Assembly (NCBI GenBank): GCA_949295905.1
Contig: CASFNA010000003.1
Coordinates: 1 to 64,000 of the forward strand
Origin: an uncultured Prevotellaceae bacterium
Lineage (GTDB): Bacteria > Bacteroidota > Bacteroidia > Bacteroidales > Bacteroidaceae
Length of the DNA: 64,000 bases
Direction of reading: 5' to 3'
The position numbers and the translations under genes are program-made. Below the pieces are notes generated by a model. That model did no database searches. It saw only the letters and a program-made list of their open reading frames with translations, and was not told the DNA's origin. This document shows, piece after piece, positions 32,443 through 42,500 of the stretch (positions are counted from its first letter, which is position 1; each line of letters starts with the position of its first letter).

Positions 32443-33345
32443 ATGCGCCACGACAAACTTGAGCGCGAGCTGCGCCTGCTCCTGCTGCTCGCCGAGAACC
32501 ACAACTACACCATAGAGGAGCTTTGCGGCAAGGTTGGCATATCGCGCCGCAACCTTTACTACTACCTTGAGTTCTTCCGCGACAGCGGCTTCAAGGTGGA
32601 GAAGCGCGGCGCGTACTACTCCATCGACCGCTCGTCGCCCTTCTTCGACCATCTCGTGAGCCGCATATCCTTCACCGAGGAGGAGGCCGTGCTGCTGCGC
32701 CGTATGCTCGACAAGGCCGAGCACGGCAACGCCCTCATAGCCAACCTGAAGCGCAAGCTGAAACAGTTTTACGACTTCGACATACTTGCCGACGAGCAGC
32801 TGCGCGAGCACGCCGTGCAGAACATAGGCCCTCTGTACGACGCCATCAAGCTGCAACGCCAGGTGATATTGAAGGGCTACTCGTCGCCGCACAGCCAGAC
32901 CGTGCGCGACCGCTTCGTGGAGCCGTTTCTCCTGTTGAACAACAACAACGAGGTGCGCTGCTACGAGCCGTCCAGCGGCATGAACAAGACGTTCAAGGTG
33001 AGCCGTATGCAGGGCGTGCAGGTGCTCGATTCGGAGTGGGCTTACGCCGACCGCCACCGCCGCATGTACACCGACGTGTTCATGTTCAGCGGCGAAGAGC
33101 TGATGCCCGTCGAGCTGGCGCTCGGCCCGCTGTCGTACAACATACTGCGCGAGGAATATCCGCAGGCCATGCCCTACGTCGCTGATGGCGGCGGCGGCCG
33201 CCACACGCTGCGCCTCGACGTGTGCAGCTATGCCGGCATAGGCCGCTTCGTCCTCGGCCTTTACGACGACATCCAGGTGCTCGGCGGCGACGGTTTCAAG
33301 CAATATCTGGCCGCGAAAATAGCCTCCATGCGGCCGCCCGTGTAA
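32443..33345 (+). CDS. WYL domain-containing transcriptional regulator
   Basis: A 300-residue regulator. The N-terminus is a helix-turn-helix (LAENHNYTIEELCGKVGISRRNLYYYLEFF), followed by a linker helix region and a WYL ligand-binding domain from about residue 150 (VILKGYSSPHSQTVRDRFVEPFLLL, then VRCYEPSSGMNKTFKVSRM). The literal W-Y-L triad is not obvious in this copy, so the WYL call rests on overall layout. WYL regulators sense nucleic acid or other small ligands, often linked to DNA damage or phage defence; no such partner gene is adjacent. It may be co-transcribed with rnhB across the hairpin. Confidence 0.8.
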   Translation: MRHDKLERELRLLLLLAENHNYTIEELCGKVGISRRNLYYYLEFFRDSGFKVEKRGAYYSIDRSSPFFDHLVSRISFTEEEAVLLRRMLDKAEHGNALIANLKRKLKQFYDFDILADEQLREHAVQNIGPLYDAIKLQRQVILKGYSSPHSQTVRDRFVEPFLLLNNNNEVRCYEPSSGMNKTFKVSRMQGVQVLDSEWAYADRHRRMYTDVFMFSGEELMPVELALGPLSYNILREEYPQAMPYVADGGGGRHTLRLDVCSYAGIGRFVLGLYDDIQVLGGDGFKQYLAAKIASMRPPV

Positions 33346-33378
33346 TTGCCTGCATAACAGTCTGTGTTCCAGCGCGTT

Positions 33379-33466
33379 GCGAAAGGCCGTATTTTGACTT
33401 GCAAAATACGGCCTTTTGCATTGTAAAAGGTGGCTTTTCGCAACGTGAAAGGCCACCTCTTGCGAT
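33379..33466. repeat. 4 x 22-bp unit array, copy 7
   Basis: Units at 33379, 33401, 33423 and 33445. Units 1/2 pair with GGCCGTATTTTG / CAAAATACGGCC, and units 3/4 pair around AAAGGTGGC / GGCCACC. Its right edge touches the TTCATCCGCA element. Confidence 0.85.
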
Positions 33467-33594
33467 TCATCCGCAGTTCATGTGTATTGTGTATAGGTGA
33501 ATATTCCGTCCCCGAAGGGGTAAAACCGCTGTGCGGACACACCTCTTCGAGGCCCTATTACAACGGATGCCAATACACACAAACTGCGGATGAA
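33466..33594. mobile_element. Small inverted-repeat element with TTCATCCGCA ends
   Basis: TTCATCCGCAGTT (33466-33478) and AACTGCGGATGAA (33582-33594). The pairing continues imperfectly through TGTGTATTG / CAATACACAC. Inside are CCCCGAAGGGG and CCTCTTCGAGG hairpins. It is 129 bp with no coding capacity. The remaining gap (33595-33769) holds only the terminator. Confidence 0.6.
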
Positions 33595-33695
33595 CAGTTT
33601 TTCGTGCCATCCGCAGCAATCAAACGTATTATCGTTGCAGATATATACGATGCGGCCATGTAGGCGTTTCATGCAAGTGCGTCATCCTGTTACGC

Positions 33696-33736
33696 AAAAA
33701 GCGCCGCAGCTTGTATTGCAGGCTGCGGCGCTTTTT
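33696..33736 (-). terminator. Terminator of the left M6 protease gene (bidirectional)
   Basis: A perfect 15-bp stem, AAAAAGCGCCGCAGC (33696-33710) with 33722-33736. It is a T-run terminator on either strand. Confidence 0.85.
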
Positions 33737-33769
33737 GTGGCGTTTCATTTTCCTTAATCCTTCATCTTG

Positions 33770-35875
33770 TCACCTTTTGATGAATTTCTTTCCGTTGCGT
33801 ATGTACAAGCCTTTTGCCAGCTTTGTGTCGTCAGTGCCGGCATAGCGTCCGTCGATGGTGAATATGCGGTTGTCGGCAGGGGTTGCAGCAGCGTCAAGCT
33901 GCATGGTCACGCTATCTATGCCGGTAGTGGTGCTCGGCATGACGCGCACTTCGTCGAGGAAGAACGACTTGGCATCAGACGAGAACGTGATGTTTACCGC
34001 ACCATAACCTTCAAGCTCCATGCTGTAATTGGTGAAACTTCCGGCTTTCAAGTCTGCGCTGGCTGTAGCCGTGGTTGCTCCCGATACGGTGATGTTTATT
34101 TTCGGGTTGGTTGCCGGCATTACGGCTGCTGCTTTGAATGTAAGCTCGGCCTTGCCGTCAAGTTGTATTGCAGGTGTGGTGCCCGAGCCTGTAAACATAG
34201 CGCACTTGCTTGCTCCACCGCCGTTACCCGTCCATCCGTCGTTGTCGGTAAGCAGCTGGCCTTTGCCTATGGTTGTTGAGCCCAAGTTGACAAACGCGCC
34301 GTCGTTGCCTCCGCGGCCTATGCACTTGTCGAACGACTCGTAGAACAGCGGCCCGGCCTGCACGCCGAAGCTGAAGCTGATTGTGCCGTCGGCATTCTGC
34401 GTGATGTTGGTTATTGGCTTGTTCATGTAGTTTGTGCCGTCGTTGTTCTTGGTGTAGACCGTTGCCGCAGGCGTGCTCTCGTTAGTCAGGCTGTTGTTCG
34501 AGCCGTAAGGATAGGCGTCGCCTGCAACGTATTGTGTGTATGTGTAATAATTGTTGTCTGCCGGTATTACGGTGCAGCGTTGGTGGTTGGGATTGTCGTT
34601 GGGGCCGTTGCTGTTCCATACGCTTTGGTCGTAGTCCACATGCGTTACGAGCAGTCCCCTGCCCGGCAGTCCTGTGTCCCAGCGTCCGCCCGGCTGGCGG
34701 TTGTCGAGAATGTAATATTCATCGGGATTGACGTCGCTGCGGATGATGTACGACTCTCCGCCGTCTTCAAGGCTCTTCATGCCGCTTATGTCAGTGGCTT
34801 CGGTCAGCTCTATCGGCTGCTTCCAGCCTATCCACATCTGTTCGGCTCCTGTGTAGCAGGCCGGGGTGAAGCTGTCGCCGTTGTAGCTGCCGGATGACAT
34901 CAAGTCCCAAGCGTTCATGCCGTAACCGCCGCTGTAGTCAATGTCGTACAAGTCGGCAAGGCCGAGGCAATGTGAAAATTCATGGCAAATCGTTCCGAGG
35001 CCGTCAATCTTCGTTCCTGTTACTCCGTGTGAACCGTATATGGGTTGGCATTCGCAGCTGCAAGCGTAGTCGAACACGCGCACGCCGTCGAACATGAGAT
35101 AGTTTCTGCCAGTCTCGTCTACTACGGCCGACTTGTGTGGCCATATCGTTTCCTCTTCTCCTCCGTTGGCTTGTCCAAGTCCGGCGTAGATGAAGAACAC
35201 TTGCTCTACCTGTCCGTCGCCGTTCCAGTCATAGTCCTTGTAGTTTACATCCTCGTCGGCAGCTCTAAGCGCATATCGCCACATCTCGTCTGCGCGTGCG
35301 TCCTGATATGGATTGTCTCCGCCGTAGTAAGCGTAACTTTCGGGCATGGTGTATGGTCCTGCCACGTCGAACGTAAGGTTGAACACGCCGTTGCTCTGGT
35401 CGCGGAAGTAGTCGCTTACCGAGCCTACGAAGCCCACTGGGTCGGTAAAATTTTCCTCATTCAATATTCTGTTGTAGAGTTCCGGCGTGCCGTGCGTGAA
35501 CTGTCTGTCGGGAAAGTCGATGAGGATGACGAGGCCCTTTTTCGAGCCTGTGTACTCTGACGCACGTGTAGCCACGCCGCGTGCAGGCGCGTTCTGCGTG
35601 CCGCCCTTTATCTCGACCGGCTTGCGCATGGTTTCTGCGCGAGCTCTTAGCTTTGCCATGTCGGCCAGTTCGTATCTGGCCGTAGCGGCGTTTTTTACAA
35701 AGCGGCGGCCGTCTTCGGCCTGCCAGTAGTTCAAGAACTCGTCACCGCGCAGCTCCACGCGCACCGTAGAGCCGTCGGCCAGTGTCACTGTCTTCCACTG
35801 TCCGCGCTTGGCCGGAACGGCCATTGCGCACAGTGCGGCCAGCGTCATGGCGATGGTTGTAAATGTCTTTTTCAT
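33770..35875 (-). CDS. Secreted M6 family metalloprotease (left cassette)
   Basis: A 701-residue protein related to immune inhibitor A. Signal peptide (cut near AMAVPA), then a short N-terminal domain (WKTVTLADGSTVRVELRGDE), then the catalytic domain from about residue 110. The zinc site HEFSHCLGLAD occupies residues 298-308 (HExxHxxGxxD), and downstream come YGMNAWDLMSSGSYNG and the EYYILDNRQPGG segment. A lectin- or jelly-roll-like region follows from about 520. The end, NRIFTIDGRYAG...KGLYIRNGKKFIKR, resembles a T9SS type A-like sorting tail. It is the last gene of the left cassette, after a terminator, with a paralogue at 50514. The motif is complete, so activity is expected. Confidence 0.92.
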   Translation of the reverse strand: MKKTFTTIAMTLAALCAMAVPAKRGQWKTVTLADGSTVRVELRGDEFLNYWQAEDGRRFVKNAATARYELADMAKLRARAETMRKPVEIKGGTQNAPARGVATRASEYTGSKKGLVILIDFPDRQFTHGTPELYNRILNEENFTDPVGFVGSVSDYFRDQSNGVFNLTFDVAGPYTMPESYAYYGGDNPYQDARADEMWRYALRAADEDVNYKDYDWNGDGQVEQVFFIYAGLGQANGGEEETIWPHKSAVVDETGRNYLMFDGVRVFDYACSCECQPIYGSHGVTGTKIDGLGTICHEFSHCLGLADLYDIDYSGGYGMNAWDLMSSGSYNGDSFTPACYTGAEQMWIGWKQPIELTEATDISGMKSLEDGGESYIIRSDVNPDEYYILDNRQPGGRWDTGLPGRGLLVTHVDYDQSVWNSNGPNDNPNHQRCTVIPADNNYYTYTQYVAGDAYPYGSNNSLTNESTPAATVYTKNNDGTNYMNKPITNITQNADGTISFSFGVQAGPLFYESFDKCIGRGGNDGAFVNLGSTTIGKGQLLTDNDGWTGNGGGASKCAMFTGSGTTPAIQLDGKAELTFKAAAVMPATNPKINITVSGATTATASADLKAGSFTNYSMELEGYGAVNITFSSDAKSFFLDEVRVMPSTTTGIDSVTMQLDAAATPADNRIFTIDGRYAGTDDTKLAKGLYIRNGKKFIKR

Positions 35876-35901
35876 AATAAAGTATTGTTTAAAAGGTAAA
35901 A

Positions 35902-35944
35902 AAGGATGAAGCCGCGGCGTGCTTTGCGTCCTGGCTCCATCCTT
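35902..35944 (-). terminator. Terminator between the left lipoprotein and protease genes
   Basis: AAGGATGAAGCC (35902-35913) with GGCTCCATCCTT (35933-35944), and a T6 run in the minus direction. It mirrors a terminator at the same place in the right cassette. Confidence 0.7.
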
Positions 35945-35966
35945 CTTATGTGGTTAAATAATCAAC

Positions 35967-37925
35967 TTACTTGCGGTTCAGTTTTACAGTCGGATTTAAT
36001 GTAAACTTCTTTACAGCCTTGAACTTGATGTTCTTCTTGACTGCGCTTGACGCTTTCTGCTTCATGCCGTTGCCTTTGAACGAGACGTTGGCCATACGTG
36101 CCGCAGCCATTGACTTGTTTGCCCTGTCCATTGCCTGCTGCGTTACGGCGTCGGGCAGTACGAGCACTTGCGTTGCTTCGTTTGCATTGGCTTGTCCGGC
36201 CATTCCGTCACCATACATGCTTGCGAAAGACCAAAGCAGTTCGCCGGCGTCAAATGTTATTGTTCCGTTAACGAGTGAGCCGTTTAACAGCCCCTCAGCC
36301 TTGAGCACGTCGAATGTCTGCTCTCCATATTGGGGATAGATGTAGTCGTAGTTCAGGCCGCCTACGGTGCATATCAGCATGGCGTCGCCATTGTCGTAGA
36401 AGCCCATGGGCTGACCTTGGATGAATACGGCGTCGGGGTCGTGAGCGTCAATTGTGATGCTGTAAGCCTGGCTCTCGTCGTAGCCGAATTCGCCTTCATA
36501 GCCATAGATGCCCGGCGCATACGGAGTTACCACGCGGTAAACGCCCGGTGTCTCGGTGTTTTCCTGTACTTCTACTGGATATGTGACGGGAGGTACCGGT
36601 TCGCCTGTCTGCGCGTCTGTCAGGTTCAGGATGAATATGTGGTCAGTGTAGAGACCGGTACCGAGTGATTTCCACTGGCTTGCGCCGATTGCGAAGTTGA
36701 ACGTCGTGTAGGCGATGTTCTGCTCTGCAAGCACGCCTTCGTCATTGTATGCGTAAGCTACGGCTACCATCGTGCATTCGCCGCTGTACGAGCAGGGTAT
36801 GCGCACCTCGCCGCTTGCGGTTACGGTTGTCATGTCAACCTGTCCGCCGAGTACCTGGTTGAGCGCGTTGTTTACGTCGCTGCCTTCAACTATGCCCACG
36901 CGCACTTCGTTCACGTCCTCGCCCATCGTGACGTTGCCCATAGCGTAGTTGTTGCCGTCCTGGCTTACGAATGCGCCGAGATAGTTTACGCTTACGCTGT
37001 AATCCTTCGGGTTGTAAACGTAGTCGGGGAAGGTGATAGTGATTACACCGTCATAGTCTGCTTGGCTGTTTCCCATCATTTGGTTGGGCTCTATATAGAA
37101 CGGCGCAAGCTGTACAACGCCGGGCAGGCCGTTGTCCTGGTATGCGATGACGCGGTTGTGTGTGACATTTCCGGGTACTCCGCCTACTGTGAGTAGAGAA
37201 GGATGCCATATCCAAGTGTTATATCCTAAGCCGAATATGTCTGACCCAAGGTCTGTCTCGTCAAAGTAAACCATATCAGCTTCACTGACGGGTGTTCCAT
37301 TGGGATAGGTGTCGCCGACTTCCAATATTTCGAATTGCAGGAAGTCAGGGCCTGTAGTGCCTGACAACATGTCATAAGGACGCATTACGCGGAAGCGGTT
37401 TGGGTCGGAATTAATCTGCCTTATTTCAACATCGATATTGTTGATGCCGATGTAAGCGTCTGTGAACTTACCTGTTCCGATAACCGTGTAAGGCGGCCAC
37501 ATCACGATGTTGAACGAATAGTTGGAGTCGCCGTAAGGCGTTGTGTAGTCGGCATCGGCCAAAGCCAGCGTCACATCATAGTAAGTGTCGGGCTCGATTT
37601 GCGAGGGGTCGTAGTCTATTGTGATGTTGGCCTCGCTCTCGCCGGCCTTGAATGTTACCGTAGAGGGTATTGTGAGCGTTCCGCTCTCGTCGGTGGTGGT
37701 AAGGTTTACTGTAAGTTCTTCAGCCGTGTCTATACGGTTGATGGGCACGATGAAGTGTGCTCCGTTGTCAGCAATTGTCACCGACGATGCCAGCGAGTTG
37801 CTGAAATACACCTGTTGCCCCTTGGCCTTCTGCGCCACGTAGTCATACTCCTCGGTGCATGACCCCAATGTGAGGGTCAGCACTGAAAGGAGTGACAGGA
37901 TGCAATAATTGAATATTTTGTTCAT
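35967..37925 (-). CDS. SusE/F-position surface lipoprotein (left cassette)
   Basis: A 652-residue lipoprotein with lipobox LGSC (Cys23) followed by TEEY; acidic residues there match the Bacteroidetes surface-export signal. Residues about 35-140 form a Calx-beta-like domain (VYFSNSLASSVTI, then LTIPSTVTFKAGESEANITI). Further on, modules of the type LGTGLYTDH...PGVYRVVTPY and ITIDAHDPDAVFI repeat. The last 55 residues are strongly basic (SFKGNGMKQKASSAVKKNIK, then FKAVKKFTL). It is the third gene of the cassette, 15 bp after susD. It probably binds the imported substrate outside the cell, by analogy with SusE/F. Its paralogue is at 48543. Confidence 0.82.
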   Translation of the reverse strand: MNKIFNYCILSLLSVLTLTLGSCTEEYDYVAQKAKGQQVYFSNSLASSVTIADNGAHFIVPINRIDTAEELTVNLTTTDESGTLTIPSTVTFKAGESEANITIDYDPSQIEPDTYYDVTLALADADYTTPYGDSNYSFNIVMWPPYTVIGTGKFTDAYIGINNIDVEIRQINSDPNRFRVMRPYDMLSGTTGPDFLQFEILEVGDTYPNGTPVSEADMVYFDETDLGSDIFGLGYNTWIWHPSLLTVGGVPGNVTHNRVIAYQDNGLPGVVQLAPFYIEPNQMMGNSQADYDGVITITFPDYVYNPKDYSVSVNYLGAFVSQDGNNYAMGNVTMGEDVNEVRVGIVEGSDVNNALNQVLGGQVDMTTVTASGEVRIPCSYSGECTMVAVAYAYNDEGVLAEQNIAYTTFNFAIGASQWKSLGTGLYTDHIFILNLTDAQTGEPVPPVTYPVEVQENTETPGVYRVVTPYAPGIYGYEGEFGYDESQAYSITIDAHDPDAVFIQGQPMGFYDNGDAMLICTVGGLNYDYIYPQYGEQTFDVLKAEGLLNGSLVNGTITFDAGELLWSFASMYGDGMAGQANANEATQVLVLPDAVTQQAMDRANKSMAAARMANVSFKGNGMKQKASSAVKKNIKFKAVKKFTLNPTVKLNRK

Positions 37926-37940
37926 TGTAGTCTTTTTTTA

Positions 37941-39545
37941 TTATTCGTAACTTGGGTCAGGGTTGTTGTAGCCGCGTACTCCGGCGTTGCCGTTCTCCTC
38001 GCTCTGTACTATGCACCAGTTGGTCCAGCCGGGACGTCCGTCGGTGATTGCGTAGCTCTGCGGGTCGTGGTTGCTGCCGTCGTATGCACGGTTGACAGAA
38101 TAGTTGAGACGCTTGATGTCGTAGAAGTTCAAGCCTTCGCCCCAAAGTTCTACGCGCTTCTGGAATACGATTTCCTCCACTACGTCTTCCTTCGAGCCTG
38201 CATCGCATGTGTATTGCGGGTCGCGGTAGCTCTTCATGAAGTGCTCCACGAGCTGTGCTCCGCGTGCGGGCTCCTGCTGTGCTGCTGCCTCAGCCTCGAT
38301 GAAGTACATCTCCTCTACGCGCATCAGCGGGAACGAGCTTACGTTGCCGATGGTGTAGTCGGTTATGTTGCCGCTGTTGGGGCGGAATTTCAGTGAGGCA
38401 TAGTCGGCCAGTGCTGCGCCCACGCCTTCGTCTATGTAATCGTTCTTTCCGTAGAGAGGGGTGCCTTCGGGTGCTTTCCACTCCAGCTTGCGCCAGTCGG
38501 TGTCGCTTATACGGTCGTACATCGCTGCGTCGATGAGGTTGGAACAGTCGGTCGAGCCGTAGGCGATGGGGCCTGAATATCCGTAAACGGCCTCGTTAGA
38601 TGCGAACGCAGTCCAGCAGAGCAGGTTGCTTACATTACCCGTGGTGTACTGTGCGCCCCACATCCATTTCGTTATGTCGTTGAAGCCGGAGATTGTGCTG
38701 AGCGATTCGTCCTCGGTCATGGGCGACATGCCCGACTCGTCAATAGCCATGCGGGCGTATTTCTCGGCGTCGCCATACTGCTCCAGCCACATGTAGAGGC
38801 GGGCCTTCAGGCCATATACCACGTCAAGGTGGGGCATGTTCTTCTCCGAGAGTGCCAGGTAAGGTATGTACTGCTCGGCGTTGTCAAGGTCTTCAAGTAT
38901 GAAGGCGGCCATTTCCTCACGTGTGGCACGCGGGTTGTTGCGCGATTCTTCCTCCGTGATGTTCTCCCTTACTATGGGCACGGTCAGTCCGGTGATGTCG
39001 TTGCCTTCGGGGCTTAGCGGCTGTGTCTCGTTGTTCTCGAGGAACTCGTACTCACGCGCCATGTCGAGATATATCATCGCACGGAAGGCGAGGGCTGCTC
39101 CGAGGTAGCCTTTCGTCTCGTTGTTGGCAGTCTCGGGGTCAACGCTCTTGATTACCTTGTTTGCGCTGTTTACAATTCCCATCTGGTATTCCCATTGGAA
39201 CTGTGCGTAAGCGTACTGGCGTCCCATTCCCTTGTTGTAGTACCAGTACCAGAACTGGTTGTAGTTTGCACCGTTAGGATTCAGGGCCATGTCGCCCGAT
39301 TGCAGGTCACGTATGCGCATAAGAGCGCCGTAGCCCCATCCCCAGTGGTAGCTTTGTGTCCACAGTGCGGTGATGTTAGAGGCGCATCCCCTGAGCAGCA
39401 CCTCTACGTTGTCAGAGTTGCCGTCCTCCACCTGGTCGGCAGTGATGCCGTCTGTGGGTACAGTCTCGTCGATACAGCCGGTGAACGTCACCGTCGAGGC
39501 TGTCATCATCAGAGCGCTTAATCCGTATATTAGTATTTTCTTCAT
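37941..39545 (-). CDS. SusD/RagB family outer-membrane lipoprotein (left cassette)
   Basis: A 534-residue SusD-like protein with lipobox FTGC (Cys24) followed by IDET, consistent with surface exposure. The N-terminal helical repeats include ALAFRAMIYLDMAREYEFLE and YGLKARLYMWLEQYGDAEKY, and the C-terminal signature VEEIVFQKRVELWGEGLNFY is clear. SusD acts as the lid over the SusC channel. It starts 27 bp after the susC stop. It is clearly paralogous to the right SusD (same length; shared STISGFNDITKWMWGAQYTT-type segments). Whether it binds peptide or glycan cannot be read directly. Confidence 0.93.
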   Translation of the reverse strand: MKKILIYGLSALMMTASTVTFTGCIDETVPTDGITADQVEDGNSDNVEVLLRGCASNITALWTQSYHWGWGYGALMRIRDLQSGDMALNPNGANYNQFWYWYYNKGMGRQYAYAQFQWEYQMGIVNSANKVIKSVDPETANNETKGYLGAALAFRAMIYLDMAREYEFLENNETQPLSPEGNDITGLTVPIVRENITEEESRNNPRATREEMAAFILEDLDNAEQYIPYLALSEKNMPHLDVVYGLKARLYMWLEQYGDAEKYARMAIDESGMSPMTEDESLSTISGFNDITKWMWGAQYTTGNVSNLLCWTAFASNEAVYGYSGPIAYGSTDCSNLIDAAMYDRISDTDWRKLEWKAPEGTPLYGKNDYIDEGVGAALADYASLKFRPNSGNITDYTIGNVSSFPLMRVEEMYFIEAEAAAQQEPARGAQLVEHFMKSYRDPQYTCDAGSKEDVVEEIVFQKRVELWGEGLNFYDIKRLNYSVNRAYDGSNHDPQSYAITDGRPGWTNWCIVQSEENGNAGVRGYNNPDPSYE

Positions 39546-39572
39546 TGTCGTAATTCCTTCTTTTGTTTGTGA

Positions 39573-42500
39573 TTAGAATGTTACGGTTATACCGCCTGAG
39601 AGCGTGCGTATCGGCGCATAGTAAGCCGAGCTTGTGCCGCCCGATATGCTCTGGCGCGGGTCGAGGCCCTGGCGTGCAGACCATACCCAGAGGTTGCTGC
39701 CCGAGAAGTAAACGCGCAGTCTGCTTACGCCGAACTTCGTAGTCCACTTTGAAGGCAGTGTGTAGCCTACGTTGATGTTCTGTAGGCTGAGGTAAGAGCC
39801 GCTTTCGAGCCAACGGTCGCTTGACGCGCTGAAGCTCATGTCGCCGTAGACGAGGCGTGGTATGTTGGAGCCGGTGTTCTCGGGCGACCATGCGTTGAGC
39901 AGGTCGGCATGGATTGAGCTGCCGCCGCTCGACATGCTCATGAGGCTTTGGTAAGAAGAGTCATACACCTTGCCGCCCAGCTGGTAGGTGAAGTCGATTG
40001 AGAAGTCGAAGCCTTTATAGGTGAGGCTTGTGCCGAAGCCGCCGTATGCCCAAGGCAGAGCCGAGCCGCAGAGATACTGCGAAGCCTCGCTCGAGTTGGT
40101 AGTCTTCTCGTTGACGGTGCGTGTTATCGGGTTGCCGTCCTTGTCGTAAGTGGGGTTGCCGTCAGCGTCGAGCACGGGTTTGGTCACCCTCTTGTAGAAC
40201 ATGGGCTCGCCGGTCTCATGGTCGATGCCTGCGTACTTGGTGAGATACCATGTGTACATCGGCTCGCCTTCGCCGTAGAAGTAGTTGCCGTTGCTGTAAC
40301 CGCTAACTCCGTCAACGGTGAGCGTCTTGTTCTCGGCGGGCATAGATGTAATCTTGTTCTTGTAGGCGGTGAAGTTGAGGTTGATGCCCCAGGTAAGGTC
40401 CTTCGTGCGGATGATGGTTCCGTCCAATTCTACTTCGACACCCTGGTTGGTCATGTCGCCGATGTTGTCGTAGTAGCCTGAATAGCCGTAAGAGCCTGGC
40501 AGGGTGAAGAATGCAAGCATGTCTGAAGTCTTGCGGTAGAAGTATTCAACGCTACCTGACAGCCTGCCGCGGAACAGGGAGAACTCTACGCCGGCGTTGA
40601 AGTTGCCGCCCTTCTCCCAAGATATTTCGCGGTTACCCTTGTTCGAGGTGGGCAGTACCGATACGTTGCCGTATGCCGGGCCGATGGTATAAGTGTCGGT
40701 GTACAGGTAGTTGCCGATGTTGTCGTTACCCTGCTCGCCGTAAGAAGCCTTGATTTTCAGTTCGTCAAGCCAAGGAGCGTTGAACCAGCTTTCCTTGCTG
40801 ATAATCCATGCGCCGCCGACAGACCAGAAGTTACCCCAGCGGTTTTCGGGAGCGAAGCGTGAAGAGGCGTCGCGGCGGTAAGATACCGAGCCGAAATACT
40901 TTTGGTCGTAGTTGTACTGTACACGTCCGAGCCAGCCTTCCGTGTTGTAGTCGGTGGTGTAAGAGTTCATGCCGTTGTCAGTAACAGCGCCTGCAAGTTC
41001 GTCGTTGCTCGGCGAGAACTGGTTTGAGCGGCTTCCGTACAGATAGTAGTAGCGTGTGCGGTAATAGTCGTGGCCTACCATCACCTCGACATCGTGCTTG
41101 CCGAAAAGGTGGTGCCAGTTAAGGATTTGCTGGTAGTCGTATGACCATGTGCGTGTGTGGAATTTGCTCACGCCGCCGTTCATCGAGGCGAACTGGCCGT
41201 AATAAGGCTGCGTGGTCTGCGTCTCACGGTATTCGTTCACCATCACGGTGTTCATGGAAGTGAACTTGAAGTCCTTGAGGAATCGTACCTCGGCGTAGCC
41301 CGTGGCGTTGATGGCGTTGCCCTCGGAGCGGTTTTCCTGCATCTCGTTTGCGTTGATGGGGTTGGTGCCGCTGAATACGGGGCGAGTGATGCCTATTACC
41401 TGTCCGTCACCCCAGTCATACATCTTGCCGCCCGTGTTGGGGTCGGTCATGATGTTGCCCTGCCCGTCGCGGATGTAGAGCGGGTAGATGGGGGCGATGG
41501 TGTTCACGGCGAAGATGTTGCCTGATGAAGAACTTGAGCCTTCGTCGCCGAGGTAGTCGGTTGTAGAGTGGGCATAGCTGAAGTTACCGCCCATCTTCAA
41601 CCAAGGCTTGAGCTGGTAGTCCGCTTTCAGACGGCCGGTGAAGCGCTCGTACTCGGAGCCTACGGTGATACCCTCGTTGTTGAGGTAGCTTGCCGAGCCG
41701 TAGAACGAACCTTTGGCGTTGTTGGCCGTTCCGGTAAGGGTGTATTCCTGGCGAAGGCCGTTGTGGAAGGTTGCGTCGCGCCAGTCGTCAGGCATAAGGG
41801 TATACTCGTTGCCGCCGTAGCTGATGACGCGGCCGAGCGTTGCGTTGGGGTTGATGCGCCCGTCGGTGCCGATGAGGTACTGGCCGTTAGGCACGGTAAA
41901 CACGTTGTAGCCCAGACCGTAGCTGTTGTTGGCGGTGAGGTTGTCGCGCGCCCAAACGTGAGCGTCAGCTTCCGAGAGGGGGAAGTTGGGGTTCTGCTGG
42001 TTAGGCGTCATGGCGTAGTTCTTTAACGCCAGGTAGTAAGTCTCGTAGTATTTTGCCGGGCTGTCAACCGTCTTGTAGTCGGGTATTCCCTTCTGGTTTG
42101 AGCCCCACTTCGCGTCAAACGTCAGTGACGACGTGCCCTCGCGGCCGCTCTTCGTCGTGATGATGACAACGCCGTTGGCACCGCGTGAACCGTAAAGCGC
42201 GGCCGAAGCGGCATCCTTCAGCACCGTCATCGACGCGATGTCGTTCGGGTTGATGTTGTTCAGCTCGCCGTCATACGGTGCACCGTCAAGAATGATGAGA
42301 GGGTCGTTGCCGGCGTTGATTGAGCTGATACCGCGGATTTTTATGTTGAAACTCTCCGTACCGGGCATACCCGAAGCCGAGTTAATCTGCACGCCTGACA
42401 CCTTACCCGTCAGCGCGGAGAGCGCGTTGGCGTTGGCCGTCTTCGTGATTTCGTCAGACTTCAGCACTGCGGCGGAGCCTGTGAAGGCCGACTTCGTGGT

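Noticed and set aside
33466-33769. Possible tRNA or structured RNA gene between the WYL and M6 genes
   Set aside because: The hairpins are explained by the array, the TTCATCCGCA element and a terminator; no cloverleaf or CCA-type end was found.
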